A stretch of 35,060 bases of DNA from Ignavibacteria bacterium (GTDB taxonomy: Bacteria; Bacteroidota; Ignavibacteria; Tepidaquicellales; OLB5). The stretch spans positions 1 through 35,060 of the forward strand of contig JAUQWT010000279.1 of NCBI GenBank assembly GCA_030835005.1, in the 5' to 3' direction. A model generated the notes under the pieces. The model saw only the letters and a program-made list of their open reading frames with translations, searched no databases and was not told where the DNA came from. Position numbers and translations under genes: made by a program. Of the stretch, positions 25,310 to 32,324 are shown in pieces (within the stretch, counting starts at the first letter, position 1; each line of letters begins with the position of its first letter).

Positions 25310-26041
25310 TTATGCAATGATGGTTTCTTCTGCAATTAGTATCCGGCCGCATGATTCACATGCATAGAATTTTTCAGCCATACGTATCTCAATTGCTTTT
25401 TGAGGCGGTATAGAGCTATAACAGCCCAGACAAGAACCTTTCCTGACAACAGCAATTGCTTCACCATACAATACTTTGCTTATCCTGTCATAATAAGCCA
25501 GGTCTTCAGAGTCTATTTGCTCTAATATCGCTTCTCTTTGCTGTTTAAGTTCACCCTCTTCTTCAACGGTCTGTTTGGAAACTTCCTCAAGCTCTTTTTT
25601 ATTATGCTCAAGCTCGTCATTGATCTCATCCAGCTGCCCGTTAATAAGCACCATCTCATTTTCAATAGCTGCTTTTCTTCCCGAGTTATCATCCTTTGAA
25701 GCTTTTTCATTTGCTTTGATCTTTGACTTCGCGTCTTCTATCTCTTTAGCCAGAGCATCGTACTCCTTATTTGAATTGACGGCTCCGCTTCTTAGGAGTT
25801 CATCATTCTTTTCAATTTTTACAAGCAAAGCGTCATTTTCCAACTGAACATTATTCTCGGCAGCTTCAATCTCGTTTAGCTCATCCTGCAGTTCAGCGGC
25901 TCTCTCGTCGAGCTCACTTTTTTCTGCGTTCAGGTCTTCGATCTTCGATGGAATATCACCTCTTAAGCTGTACAGCTCATGAAGCTCTTTATCTATATGA
26001 TTAAGCTTGTACAAGTGCAGTAATCTTTCTTTCATGCTCAT
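25310..26041 (-). CDS. C4-type zinc-ribbon protein with long N-terminal coiled coil
   Basis: 243 residues. About residues 20-185 are a long hairpin-type coiled coil rich in Glu, Asp and Lys. The C-terminal part has GSCLGCYSSIPP and YACESCGRILI, forming a four-cysteine zinc ribbon of the PF02591 (zf-RING_7) kind. The family is widespread; a Chlamydia member, CdsZ, stabilises type III secretion components, but the general role is unresolved. The gene overlaps the end of the Nif3-insert gene by 4 bases (ATGA) and is next to RNase H. The combination of Nif3-like and zinc-ribbon genes recurs in Bacteroidota, which supports a functional link. Confidence 0.88.
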   Translation of the reverse strand: MSMKERLLHLYKLNHIDKELHELYSLRGDIPSKIEDLNAEKSELDERAAELQDELNEIEAAENNVQLENDALLVKIEKNDELLRSGAVNSNKEYDALAKEIEDAKSKIKANEKASKDDNSGRKAAIENEMVLINGQLDEINDELEHNKKELEEVSKQTVEEEGELKQQREAILEQIDSEDLAYYDRISKVLYGEAIAVVRKGSCLGCYSSIPPQKAIEIRMAEKFYACESCGRILIAEETIIA

Positions 26042-26691
26042 GTTAATTCTATATTTAATATTCTATTATTTTTCCTAATGTATAAAACGTTCTTCTCAGT
26101 TCTTTCACTTTTAGAATGCTGAGAATTTTCAAAATCAGATGAATAATCGAAAATTATCTTCTGGACTCTCTTGGCTGCAATCACTGCGGGAATATTTTTT
26201 GGATCCAGCTTTGTGTTTACTTTTGTTAGAATGCTCTTAATTTCAATTTTGTTTTTCAGTGTTACAACAAACCTTGCACTGTTATGGTTCTGTTCTCTTA
26301 CCAGCACTCTGTAAATCTCACAAGCAGGCTCTTCATAAGGATGAACCCTGTAAATAGTATCAACTACTTCATCAAGCAAATATCTTTCACAAATCATCTC
26401 TAGCCTCACTTCTTCAACCATTTCAAACCTGTTTTTCTTGCCAATCACCGGGGCAGAACCCTCACCCCCAATGAACGTCCCTACGCCCTTAGATCTGAAT
26501 GAACATACTTCGTATTTTCCGATCCTGCCTGCACCCGCAGATGCCATTGCAAAAGTAAGTTCATCAACATTTTCTAAAGGAACGTAAACTGCAATTTTAT
26601 ATTTTTCTGCAAATGATACTCCTGCCGGTTCAATGCTTTTTATGTTTTGCTTACTGAATATCTTATGTGCAGTTTTTTCGGCGAAATTCAT
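26038..26691 (-). CDS. Stand-alone Nif3-insert (YqfO/CutA-like) domain protein
   Basis: 217 residues. Residues ~30-130 show the Nif3 insert domain clearly: YKIAVYVPLENVDELTFAMA, GAGRIGKYEVCSF, GTFIGGEGSAPVIG, and VHPYEEPACEIY. In full-length Nif3/YqfO proteins (about 365 residues) this domain sits between two metal-binding halves. Here the N-terminal half is missing and only about 30 residues precede the domain; the C-terminal ~85 residues (ending DFENSQHSKSERTEKNVLYIRKNN) lack the metal ligands. So it is either a reduced Nif3 or a regulator made of the PII/CutA-like domain alone. It is followed at once (ATGA overlap) by the zinc-ribbon gene and preceded by a terminator and a small ORF. Confidence 0.8.
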   Translation of the reverse strand: MNFAEKTAHKIFSKQNIKSIEPAGVSFAEKYKIAVYVPLENVDELTFAMASAGAGRIGKYEVCSFRSKGVGTFIGGEGSAPVIGKKNRFEMVEEVRLEMICERYLLDEVVDTIYRVHPYEEPACEIYRVLVREQNHNSARFVVTLKNKIEIKSILTKVNTKLDPKNIPAVIAAKRVQKIIFDYSSDFENSQHSKSERTEKNVLYIRKNNRILNIELT

Positions 26692-26699
26692 TTTGGCAC

Positions 26700-26729
26700 A
26701 AAAAAAAGTCCCGTTTTTATTTTCGGGAC
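26700..26729 (-). terminator. Terminator hairpin in the leader of the Nif3-insert operon
   Basis: Minus strand: GTCCCG (26729-26724), a 10-base A-rich loop, CGGGAC (26713-26708), then eight T. The T tract ends 8 bases before the ATG of the Nif3-insert gene. No gene other than the 22-codon ORF lies upstream on this strand, so the hairpin either ends a short transcript or acts as an attenuator. Confidence 0.8.
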
Positions 26730-26734
26730 GCTGT

Positions 26735-26803
26735 TCATTTAAATCTGTTAAAGTTGTTTTTAGGCTTATTCTGAATAGAAAATTTAGTTATTTTTATTCT
26801 CAT
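26735..26803 (-). CDS. Possible 22-residue basic peptide (leader peptide or small protein)
   Basis: Minus-strand ATG at 26803-26801, 22 codons, TGA at 26737-26735. The peptide begins MRIKITKFSIQNKPKNN and ends FNRFK, giving roughly eight positive charges and no acidic residue. A promoter-like TTG-N20-TATTTTTG ends 8 bases before the ATG, so the message would have almost no 5' leader, and a terminator starts 5 bases after the stop. It may be a small protein gene or the leader of the operon downstream. It has no run of one amino acid that would suggest classical amino-acid attenuation. Confidence 0.4.
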   Translation of the reverse strand: MRIKITKFSIQNKPKNNFNRFK

Positions 26804-26810
26804 AGTTGCT

Positions 26811-26841
26811 CAAAAATAGCAGTACTTAATTTTAATTTCAA
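26811..26841 (-). promoter_or_regulatory. Candidate Bacteroidota-type promoter for the small ORF / Nif3-insert operon
   Basis: Minus strand: TTG (26841-26839), 20 bases, TATTTTTG (26818-26811). It matches the TTG-N20-TAnnTTTG pattern found at two other genes in this window. Confidence 0.55.
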
Positions 26842-26894
26842 TGCAAATCAAACCTGTATAGCAGAACATTAATTGACTAATTTTTGTTTAATTA

Positions 26895-27308
26895 GTGAGA
26901 ATGATGGATAAGATCAAAGAAATGCTCGAAAATACAAAATCTATTGCTGTAATCGGTTTAAAAAACGATGAAACAGAGATTTCATACAAAGTAACAATGT
27001 ATATGCAGGAACAAGGATTCAAGATTTATCCGGTAAATCCGAAATTTGAAGGTGAAACTATACTAAAAGAAGTGGTTTTCGAAAAGGTAAACCATATAAT
27101 TGATGTTATCGATATGGTTAATATATTCAGGAAACCTGAGTTCTTGGCTGAACATGCAATAGAAATACTCCAAATGAAGCCATTACCAAAATTTGTTTGG
27201 TTTCAGCTTGGTATTTATAATGACGTTGCGGCAGAGATGCTGAAGAATAACGGCATAAAGGTCATACAAAACAGGTGTATAATGGTTGAACACGTGAATA
27301 TGAAATAA
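26895..27308 (+). CDS. CoA-binding domain protein (YccU-like)
   Basis: 137 residues, the usual length. A Rossmann-like fold begins SIAVIGLKNDETEISYKVTMYM and continues with FKIYPVNPKFEGETIL, VNHIIDVIDMVNIFRKPEF, FVWFQLGIYNDVAAEMLKNNGIKVIQNRCIMVEH; the last block is the most conserved feature of the family. It binds CoA or a related nucleotide; a physiological role has not been established. Transcribed alone, divergent from the Nif3-insert operon. The ATG at 26901 and others just downstream are possible alternative starts. Confidence 0.88.
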   Translation: MRMMDKIKEMLENTKSIAVIGLKNDETEISYKVTMYMQEQGFKIYPVNPKFEGETILKEVVFEKVNHIIDVIDMVNIFRKPEFLAEHAIEILQMKPLPKFVWFQLGIYNDVAAEMLKNNGIKVIQNRCIMVEHVNMK

Positions 27309-27547
27309 TCAGTTCATACAAGTTTTATGACTTTTGTCTCAGTGGAAGTATGTCTTATTATGTATGATATGATTTGAATTATAGTTAACTTACAATATTG
27401 TACTTTAATATATTTTAAGATCAATTTTTGAATCTTTTTACACACCGGCCTTAGCAATTCTGAAAACATTCCCGAAAAAGAGATTCACTGGTTTCTTAAA
27501 TTAATATTTGGTGAACATAAATTTTTTATTATTAAATAAAACAGCAT

Positions 27548-28468
27548 ATGCTTAGATATAAAGCAGACATAAAAACCCTTATCTACATGGGTTTAACAAC
27601 TTCGCTTTTTGTTCTTCAGTGGATGGTTTTCGGGTTTCATCCGGCTGCCTACATTGTATTCCTGTTTCTTTCGGTTTCCGTTGCAGTAATAACGCATAAT
27701 CACAACCATGTCAGGATATGGAAATCGGATTTTTTGAATACATTACAAGACTGGTGGCTTACCGTATTCTATGGTTTCCCGGTGTTTGCTTGGATACCTA
27801 CTCACAATAAGAATCACCACAAGCTTAATAACAGGCTTGGCGATTATACCATCACCTATCGTTTCAGTGAAAAGAACAACATGCTGACCTTATTGACATA
27901 TCCTTCAATCAGCGGTTACTACCAACAGAAAGCGATCAAGGATTACCTTAGAGATATGTATAGGAATAAAAGGAACAGATTCTATCTGAGTATTGCACAA
28001 TACGTTGTGCTTGTAATTTGGGTTGCTGCATTTTTGCTTCTGGACTGGAAGAAAGCAATATTATATGTCATAATTCCGCAGCAGGTTTCACTTTTCAGTG
28101 TGCTGATATTCAATTACGTTCAGCACGTGCATGCAAACGAAGAATCTGCATGGAACCACTCGCGTAACTTCACCGGTTTCTTGAACTTTCTATTGTTCAA
28201 TAACGGATTACATACAGTTCACCACGAAACAGCAGGACTTCACTGGAGCCAAGTGCCTGCTGCACACAAAAAAGTTGAACACCTGATTGATGATTCTCTT
28301 AAGGAAAGAAGCTTCTGGTGGTATATCTTCAGAAATTATGTAATGGGTTTTTTCAGCAAAAAGTATAAGACTGATTCCATGAGATTGAGAAGGATAGAAG
28401 CTGAGCGCTTAGCAAAACTTAAGGAAGAAGAATCCAAGACTCACGAAAGGGAGGCTATTTTAGCTTAA
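27548..28468 (+). CDS. Membrane fatty-acid desaturase
   Basis: 306 residues. Membrane segments occur near residues 12-50, 70-85 and 148-190. The three histidine clusters of a di-iron desaturase are present: HNHNH (50-54), HNKNHH (86-91) and HTVHHE (222-227), with extra histidines at 193 and 195 (VQHVHA). It should insert a double bond, or hydroxylate, a fatty acyl chain at the inner membrane using O2 and an electron donor. Substrate specificity is not readable. A terminator follows at 28491. It lies 1.7 kb from the serine-palmitoyltransferase-like gene, which makes a ceramide or fatty-acid substrate possible. Confidence 0.9.
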   Translation: MLRYKADIKTLIYMGLTTSLFVLQWMVFGFHPAAYIVFLFLSVSVAVITHNHNHVRIWKSDFLNTLQDWWLTVFYGFPVFAWIPTHNKNHHKLNNRLGDYTITYRFSEKNNMLTLLTYPSISGYYQQKAIKDYLRDMYRNKRNRFYLSIAQYVVLVIWVAAFLLLDWKKAILYVIIPQQVSLFSVLIFNYVQHVHANEESAWNHSRNFTGFLNFLLFNNGLHTVHHETAGLHWSQVPAAHKKVEHLIDDSLKERSFWWYIFRNYVMGFFSKKYKTDSMRLRRIEAERLAKLKEEESKTHEREAILA

Positions 28469-28490
28469 CAATTTTAGTTTTCATATTAAG

Positions 28491-28519
28491 AAAGCCCGTT
28501 AAATAATTAACGGGCTTTT
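28491..28519 (+). terminator. Bidirectional rho-independent terminator
   Basis: AAAGCCCGTTAA (28491-28502), loop ATAA, TTAACGGGCTTT (28507-28518). The 12-bp perfect stem has T-rich (plus) and A-rich (minus) flanks, between the converging desaturase and lipoprotein genes. Confidence 0.9.
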
Positions 28520-28548
28520 GTTTTGCTCAATTTTTGCTTTATGTTTTC

Positions 28549-29007
28549 CTATTGGCCTGCGGGTATTTTAACATTTCTTCTTGCAATTACATCAGTAAGC
28601 GTGAGAGTTGTTTCTTTAAAGCTGAAGTAATACTCGTTGCTTTTAAAATCAACATATTTCTGCAAAAGGTAATTCTTAACATTCCCCTCTTTTTCAAGCG
28701 ATACCAGCCAGGTACTTGGAGTCACTTCAACTACTGCAGCACCATTGTAAGCAGAACCGAGTTTATATACCTCAGTTTCAAGATATGCCGCAAGATCTTC
28801 GTCATCAGAATCTGAAAGAAAGTCAATAAGAATGGAGGCAGAGAATTTTTCTTCAGGGGTCAAATTTGTGTCAGCCGGATTTTCACCGTCTTCAATTTGT
28901 GGTTTCTGAGTATTCTGCTGAGGCGGAGTGTCGTTTTTAGAACATCCAATTAATGATGCAAAAACAAGCAGGAGCAGAACTTTAACGGGAATTTCTAAGG
29001 ATTTCAT
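28549..29007 (-). CDS. Small lipoprotein coupled to the oxoamine synthase gene
   Basis: 152 residues. A signal peptide with lipobox SLIGC (cysteine near residue 22) is followed by a polar linker (SKNDTPPQQNTQKPQIEDGENPADT) and an alpha/beta domain of about 100 residues (ASILIDFLSDSDDEDLAAYLETEVYK, VVEVTPSTWLVSLEKEGNVKNYLLQKYV). No family recognised. Its ATG shares a base with the TAA of the upstream synthase gene (TAATG), so it should be translationally coupled to it and produced with it. That links it to lipid synthesis or to lipid placement at the envelope, by context only. Confidence 0.8.
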   Translation of the reverse strand: MKSLEIPVKVLLLLVFASLIGCSKNDTPPQQNTQKPQIEDGENPADTNLTPEEKFSASILIDFLSDSDDEDLAAYLETEVYKLGSAYNGAAVVEVTPSTWLVSLEKEGNVKNYLLQKYVDFKSNEYYFSFKETTLTLTDVIARRNVKIPAGQ

Positions 29008-30200
29008 TAAGCTATTATTCCCAGCTCTTTTCCTATGCTGCCAAAAAGTTCCAGAATCCTGTCCAAATGCTCTTTTTCGTGGCTTGACATATATGAAGTT
29101 CTCAGCATTGCCATACCAACGGGCACACCCGGAGAAATAAACGCATTTGTAAATACGCCTGCATCAAATAATTTGCGCCAGAAAATAAAGGTTCGTTCAT
29201 CGTCACCTATAATTACAGGAACAATTCCGGTTTGGCCGTCAATTATTGTGAATCCAAGTTTTGTAAACCCTGCGCGCATATAATCCGCATTGGATACCAG
29301 CCTTTCAACTCTCCACGGCTCTTCTTCCAGTATTTCAAGTGCTGCCATTGCTGCTGCAACTGAGGCTGGAGTTGGCGATGCGCTGAAGATCAGTGCCGGG
29401 GCATGATGCTTGATGTAATTCAAAACTCTTTCAGCGCCCGCAACAAATCCGCCAAGCGAAGCAAAAGTCTTTGAGAATGTTCCCATCGTCATATCAACCT
29501 TATCCATAATACCGTAATGTGAGCCCGTTCCTCTTCCGCCTACGCCGATTACTCCAACTGAATGCGCATCATCTATAAGTATTCTTGCACCGTATTCCTG
29601 TGCCAATGCAACCATTCTTGGCAGGTGAACTATTTCGCCTGTAGTAGAAAAAACTCCGTCTGAAACTATCAGCTTGCCCTTATCCTTAGGAATTCTTTTC
29701 AATACAGCCTCTAGGTCATCCATTTCGTTATGCTTGTAACGCTTGAATTCAGCGAATGCGCCTTTTGCCATTAGATCTGCGGCAACAATACACGCATGGT
29801 TATCTTTATCGGATATTACATACTCTCCTTTTTGAACAAGTGTAGGGATAATTCCCTGTGCCGTTTGGTAGCCGGTTGAAAAAAGCAAAACGGCTTCAGT
29901 GCCGAAGTATTTAGCCATTTTGGCTTCAAGCTCTATATGAAGATCAAGAGTACCAGTCAAATAACGCGAGCCGCTGCAGCCGGTTCCGTATTTTTCTACG
30001 GCCTTAATTGCTGCTTCCTTAACTTTTGGATGTGCGGTCAGCCCAAGGTAATTATTCGAGCCAGCCATGATCATCTTTTTGCCTTCTATCTGAACAACCG
30101 GTCCTTCGTTCTCTTCTATTGGGCGGAAATAAGGATAAAGCCCTGACTTTTTGACCTCATCGGCTCTTACAAAATCAAAACACTTCTGAAATAAATCCAC
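29007..30200 (-). CDS. spt: Alpha-oxoamine synthase, probably serine palmitoyltransferase (GTG start)
   Basis: 397 residues from a GTG (30200-30198) with AAGGAG 11 bases before it. It is a PLP enzyme: PLP-lysine Lys244 in TFSKTFASLGG, ring-stacking His135 (NHACI), and DDAHSVG with Asp211 and His213. It condenses an amino acid with an acyl-CoA and releases CO2. The subclass is read from YPYFRPIE near the start and KYGTGCSGSRYLTGTLDLHIELE, which match bacterial serine palmitoyltransferases; threonine-pathway Kbl has FGMASVRFICGTQ and BioF has GSGGSRL. Sphingolipid (3-ketosphinganine) synthesis is therefore the best guess. A reductase-like SDR gene is divergent, 162 bases away. Confidence 0.83.
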   Translation of the reverse strand: MDLFQKCFDFVRADEVKKSGLYPYFRPIEENEGPVVQIEGKKMIMAGSNNYLGLTAHPKVKEAAIKAVEKYGTGCSGSRYLTGTLDLHIELEAKMAKYFGTEAVLLFSTGYQTAQGIIPTLVQKGEYVISDKDNHACIVAADLMAKGAFAEFKRYKHNEMDDLEAVLKRIPKDKGKLIVSDGVFSTTGEIVHLPRMVALAQEYGARILIDDAHSVGVIGVGGRGTGSHYGIMDKVDMTMGTFSKTFASLGGFVAGAERVLNYIKHHAPALIFSASPTPASVAAAMAALEILEEEPWRVERLVSNADYMRAGFTKLGFTIIDGQTGIVPVIIGDDERTFIFWRKLFDAGVFTNAFISPGVPVGMAMLRTSYMSSHEKEHLDRILELFGSIGKELGIIA

Positions 30201-30238
30201 TGTAAAGACGCTCCTTGCTTATAGCTTGATTAAATTAA

Positions 30239-30269
30239 TTGATATTACGGTATTTATTGAATATGTTTG
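30239..30269 (+). promoter_or_regulatory. Candidate Bacteroidota-type promoter for the SDR gene
   Basis: TTG (30239-30241), 20 bases, TATGTTTG (30262-30269). It matches the TTG-N20-TAnnTTTG pattern, with a leader of about 87 bases before the ATG at 30363. Confidence 0.55.
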
Positions 30270-30362
30270 AATACTAATTTACTTCATTTATGAAATTATA
30301 ACAAGGAAAATCAGTTTTAGCGGATTGCATGTGCTGGAATTTAATTAAAGGAAAATTATCAA

Positions 30363-31349
30363 ATGGCTACAGCATTTATTACAGGCGCTACGGGATTCAT
30401 AGGCTCACATTTAGTTGATGAATTGCTTAAGAAAAATTACACGATCAAATGCCTTATAAGGAAATCGAGCAGCAAAAAATGGCTGGAAGGCAAGCCTGTT
30501 GAGTATATTGAGGGCGACCTGTTCACCCAGAGCGTGCTTGAAAAAGCACTAAGCGGCGTTGATTATGTTTATCACGTGGGCGGTGTTACATTTGCAAAGA
30601 AGAAAGAAGAGTTTTACCGCGGAAACGTTGAAGCAACTAAAAGCCTGCTGGATGCATGCTACAGGTTCAATCCCGGAGTGAAAAAGTTCATTCACGTTAG
30701 TTCACAGGCAGCGGTCGGTCCCTCGTTTGACGGAAAGCCGATAGATGAAACAAGAGACTATTACCCTTTAACTACTTACGGAAGAAGTAAAGTTGAAGCC
30801 GAAAAAGCAGTTATAGATTATTTTGATAAGATCAAATGCACGGTCGTGAGGCCACCTGCTGTTTACGGACCAAGAGATTATGCCATTTACGAGTATTTCA
30901 AATCAATGAACCGCGGCTTGCAGCCATTAATCGGATTTGATAACAAGCTCATTAGCCTGATTCATGGCGTTGACCTTGTGCGCGGATTTATCTTGGCGGG
31001 TGAATCAGATATATCTGCATCTGAAATATATTTTATTGCATCGGAGAAATTCTACAACTGGCGCGATGTTGGGAATATGACCCAAAAACTTCTGGGAAGA
31101 AAAACTGTTCGCCTTGTTATCCCCCATTTTGCAGTTAAAACAACTGCATTCTTCTCGCAGGTCTTTGGAGTGTTTTCTAAAAAGCCAATTGTGCTGAACA
31201 TAGAAAAATCAAGGGAGCTTACTCAGGCTTACTGGATATGCTCAATTGAAAAAGCGCAAAGAGAGCTTGGCTTCAAAGAAAGCTTCACGCTCGAAGAAGG
31301 TTTCCGAGATACGATTGACTGGTATAGATTGGAAGGCTGGTTGAAGTAA
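30363..31349 (+). CDS. Extended SDR / NAD(P)-dependent epimerase-like reductase
   Basis: 328 residues. The N-terminal Rossmann motif TGATGFIGSHLVDELL binds NAD(P); the catalytic Tyr and Lys are in TTYGRSKVEAEK, with VSSQAAVGPS as the Ser-containing strand. VRPPAVYGPRD and the 3-beta-HSD-like C-terminal part follow. General annotation would be NAD-dependent epimerase/dehydratase. The Caulobacter ceramide pathway has an enzyme of this class, CerR, which reduces the ketone of the ceramide after serine palmitoyltransferase acts. Its position divergent from the SPT-like gene makes this role attractive, though sugar-nucleotide or sterol-type SDRs cannot be excluded. Start has AAAGGAAA nearby. Confidence 0.85.
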   Translation: MATAFITGATGFIGSHLVDELLKKNYTIKCLIRKSSSKKWLEGKPVEYIEGDLFTQSVLEKALSGVDYVYHVGGVTFAKKKEEFYRGNVEATKSLLDACYRFNPGVKKFIHVSSQAAVGPSFDGKPIDETRDYYPLTTYGRSKVEAEKAVIDYFDKIKCTVVRPPAVYGPRDYAIYEYFKSMNRGLQPLIGFDNKLISLIHGVDLVRGFILAGESDISASEIYFIASEKFYNWRDVGNMTQKLLGRKTVRLVIPHFAVKTTAFFSQVFGVFSKKPIVLNIEKSRELTQAYWICSIEKAQRELGFKESFTLEEGFRDTIDWYRLEGWLK

Positions 31350-31499
31350 GTTTCTGTGGTTTTTGCTCCTGATGTCGTTTAGGCGGCCATTAGCCCACCT
31401 TAAGATATTATTAATTAATAACTTACCCGCTATCAAATAGTCATTTTGCCAAAATATCAATTTTTGGTCAATTTCCACTCATCCCACCACCCTTTTCAA

Positions 31500-31530
31500 T
31501 TGACTAAAAGCCCTTTTTTCGCTATTTTTG
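31500..31530 (+). promoter_or_regulatory. Candidate Bacteroidota-type promoter for the bL25 gene
   Basis: TTG (31500-31502), 20 bases, TATTTTTG (31523-31530). A start about 7 bases downstream gives a leader of some 44 bases before the ATG at 31581. Confidence 0.6.
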
Positions 31531-31580
31531 TTGTTCTATACATTTCGATCAATAAATTTAATATAATATAAAGGTTAACA

Positions 31581-32240
31581 ATGGCTACTATGAACTTGTC
31601 TGCTCAGAAAAGAGAAGATCTGGGCAACTCAACTACTAAGACTGCAAGAAAAAAGGGATTCATTCCCGGAGTGTTTTATTTTAAAGATGCGCCATCTGTT
31701 GCAATAAGCGTAAAGGAAACTTCTCTGAATCCGTTTGTTTTTACATCAGAAGTAAGAATAATAAATTTACAGATCGAAGGCGCTGATAAACCATATAACT
31801 GTATCTTGAAAGAGGTTCAGTTCGATCCAGTCAGCGATAAACCAATTCATTTTGACCTGCTCGGTATTTTGGAAAATGAGAAAATTAAAGTTGAAGTGCC
31901 GCTTAAGCTTGTTGGAGCTCCGGTTGGAGTGAGAGATGGCGGTGTTGTTCAGCATAATCTTCACTCTCTTGAAGTTGAATGTTTACCCGCATATATTCCT
32001 TCTCATATTGATGTTATGATAGCCGATCTGAAGATTGGTGATTCAGTTCATGTCAGTGATCTGAAAATTGAAAATGTTGAGGTCCTTTTTGACCCTAATG
32101 CTACAATAGTATCATGTGTTCCGCCTGCAGTTGAAAAGGCTCCTGAGACAGAAGCCGTTGAAGGTGAAGCAGCAGCAGCAGAGCCTGAAGTTATTGCCAA
32201 GGGCAAGAAAGACGAAGAAGAAGAAGCTGAGAAGAAATAA
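31581..32240 (+). CDS. rplY: 50S ribosomal protein bL25 (Ctc family)
   Basis: 219 residues, the long Ctc form. The N-terminal RNA-binding domain (LSAQKREDLGNSTTKTARKKGFIPGVFYF) contacts 5S rRNA. FDPVSDKPIHFDLL marks the end of that domain and the following KIKVEVPLKLVGAPVGVRDGGVVQHNLHSLEVECLPAYIPSHIDVM is the C-terminal beta domain. The end is a low-complexity Glu/Ala-rich acidic tail. Preceded by a TTG-N20-TATTTTTG promoter and followed by peptidyl-tRNA hydrolase, the standard bacterial arrangement. Confidence 0.95.
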   Translation: MATMNLSAQKREDLGNSTTKTARKKGFIPGVFYFKDAPSVAISVKETSLNPFVFTSEVRIINLQIEGADKPYNCILKEVQFDPVSDKPIHFDLLGILENEKIKVEVPLKLVGAPVGVRDGGVVQHNLHSLEVECLPAYIPSHIDVMIADLKIGDSVHVSDLKIENVEVLFDPNATIVSCVPPAVEKAPETEAVEGEAAAAEPEVIAKGKKDEEEEAEKK

Positions 32241-32265
32241 TCCCGTTATGGGATTTTTCTTTTTG
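32239..32265 (+). terminator. Weak hairpin with T tract between bL25 and pth
   Basis: AATCCC (32239-32244), loop GTTAT, GGGATT (32250-32255), then TTTCTTTTT. It overlaps the bL25 stop codon. The short stem probably allows read-through to peptidyl-tRNA hydrolase, which would set a lower level for the latter. Confidence 0.5.
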
Positions 32266-32324
32266 TATAGAGCCCTTTACCGGCATAATTGCTTTATGAA
32301 CAGGATAATTTTTTTGAAATTTTA

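Noticed and set aside
29007..30200. Glycine C-acetyltransferase (Kbl) or BioF as identity of the oxoamine synthase
   Set aside because: Key blocks (GTGCSGSRYLTGT, YPYFRPIE) fit serine palmitoyltransferase; no threonine dehydrogenase or biotin genes are nearby.
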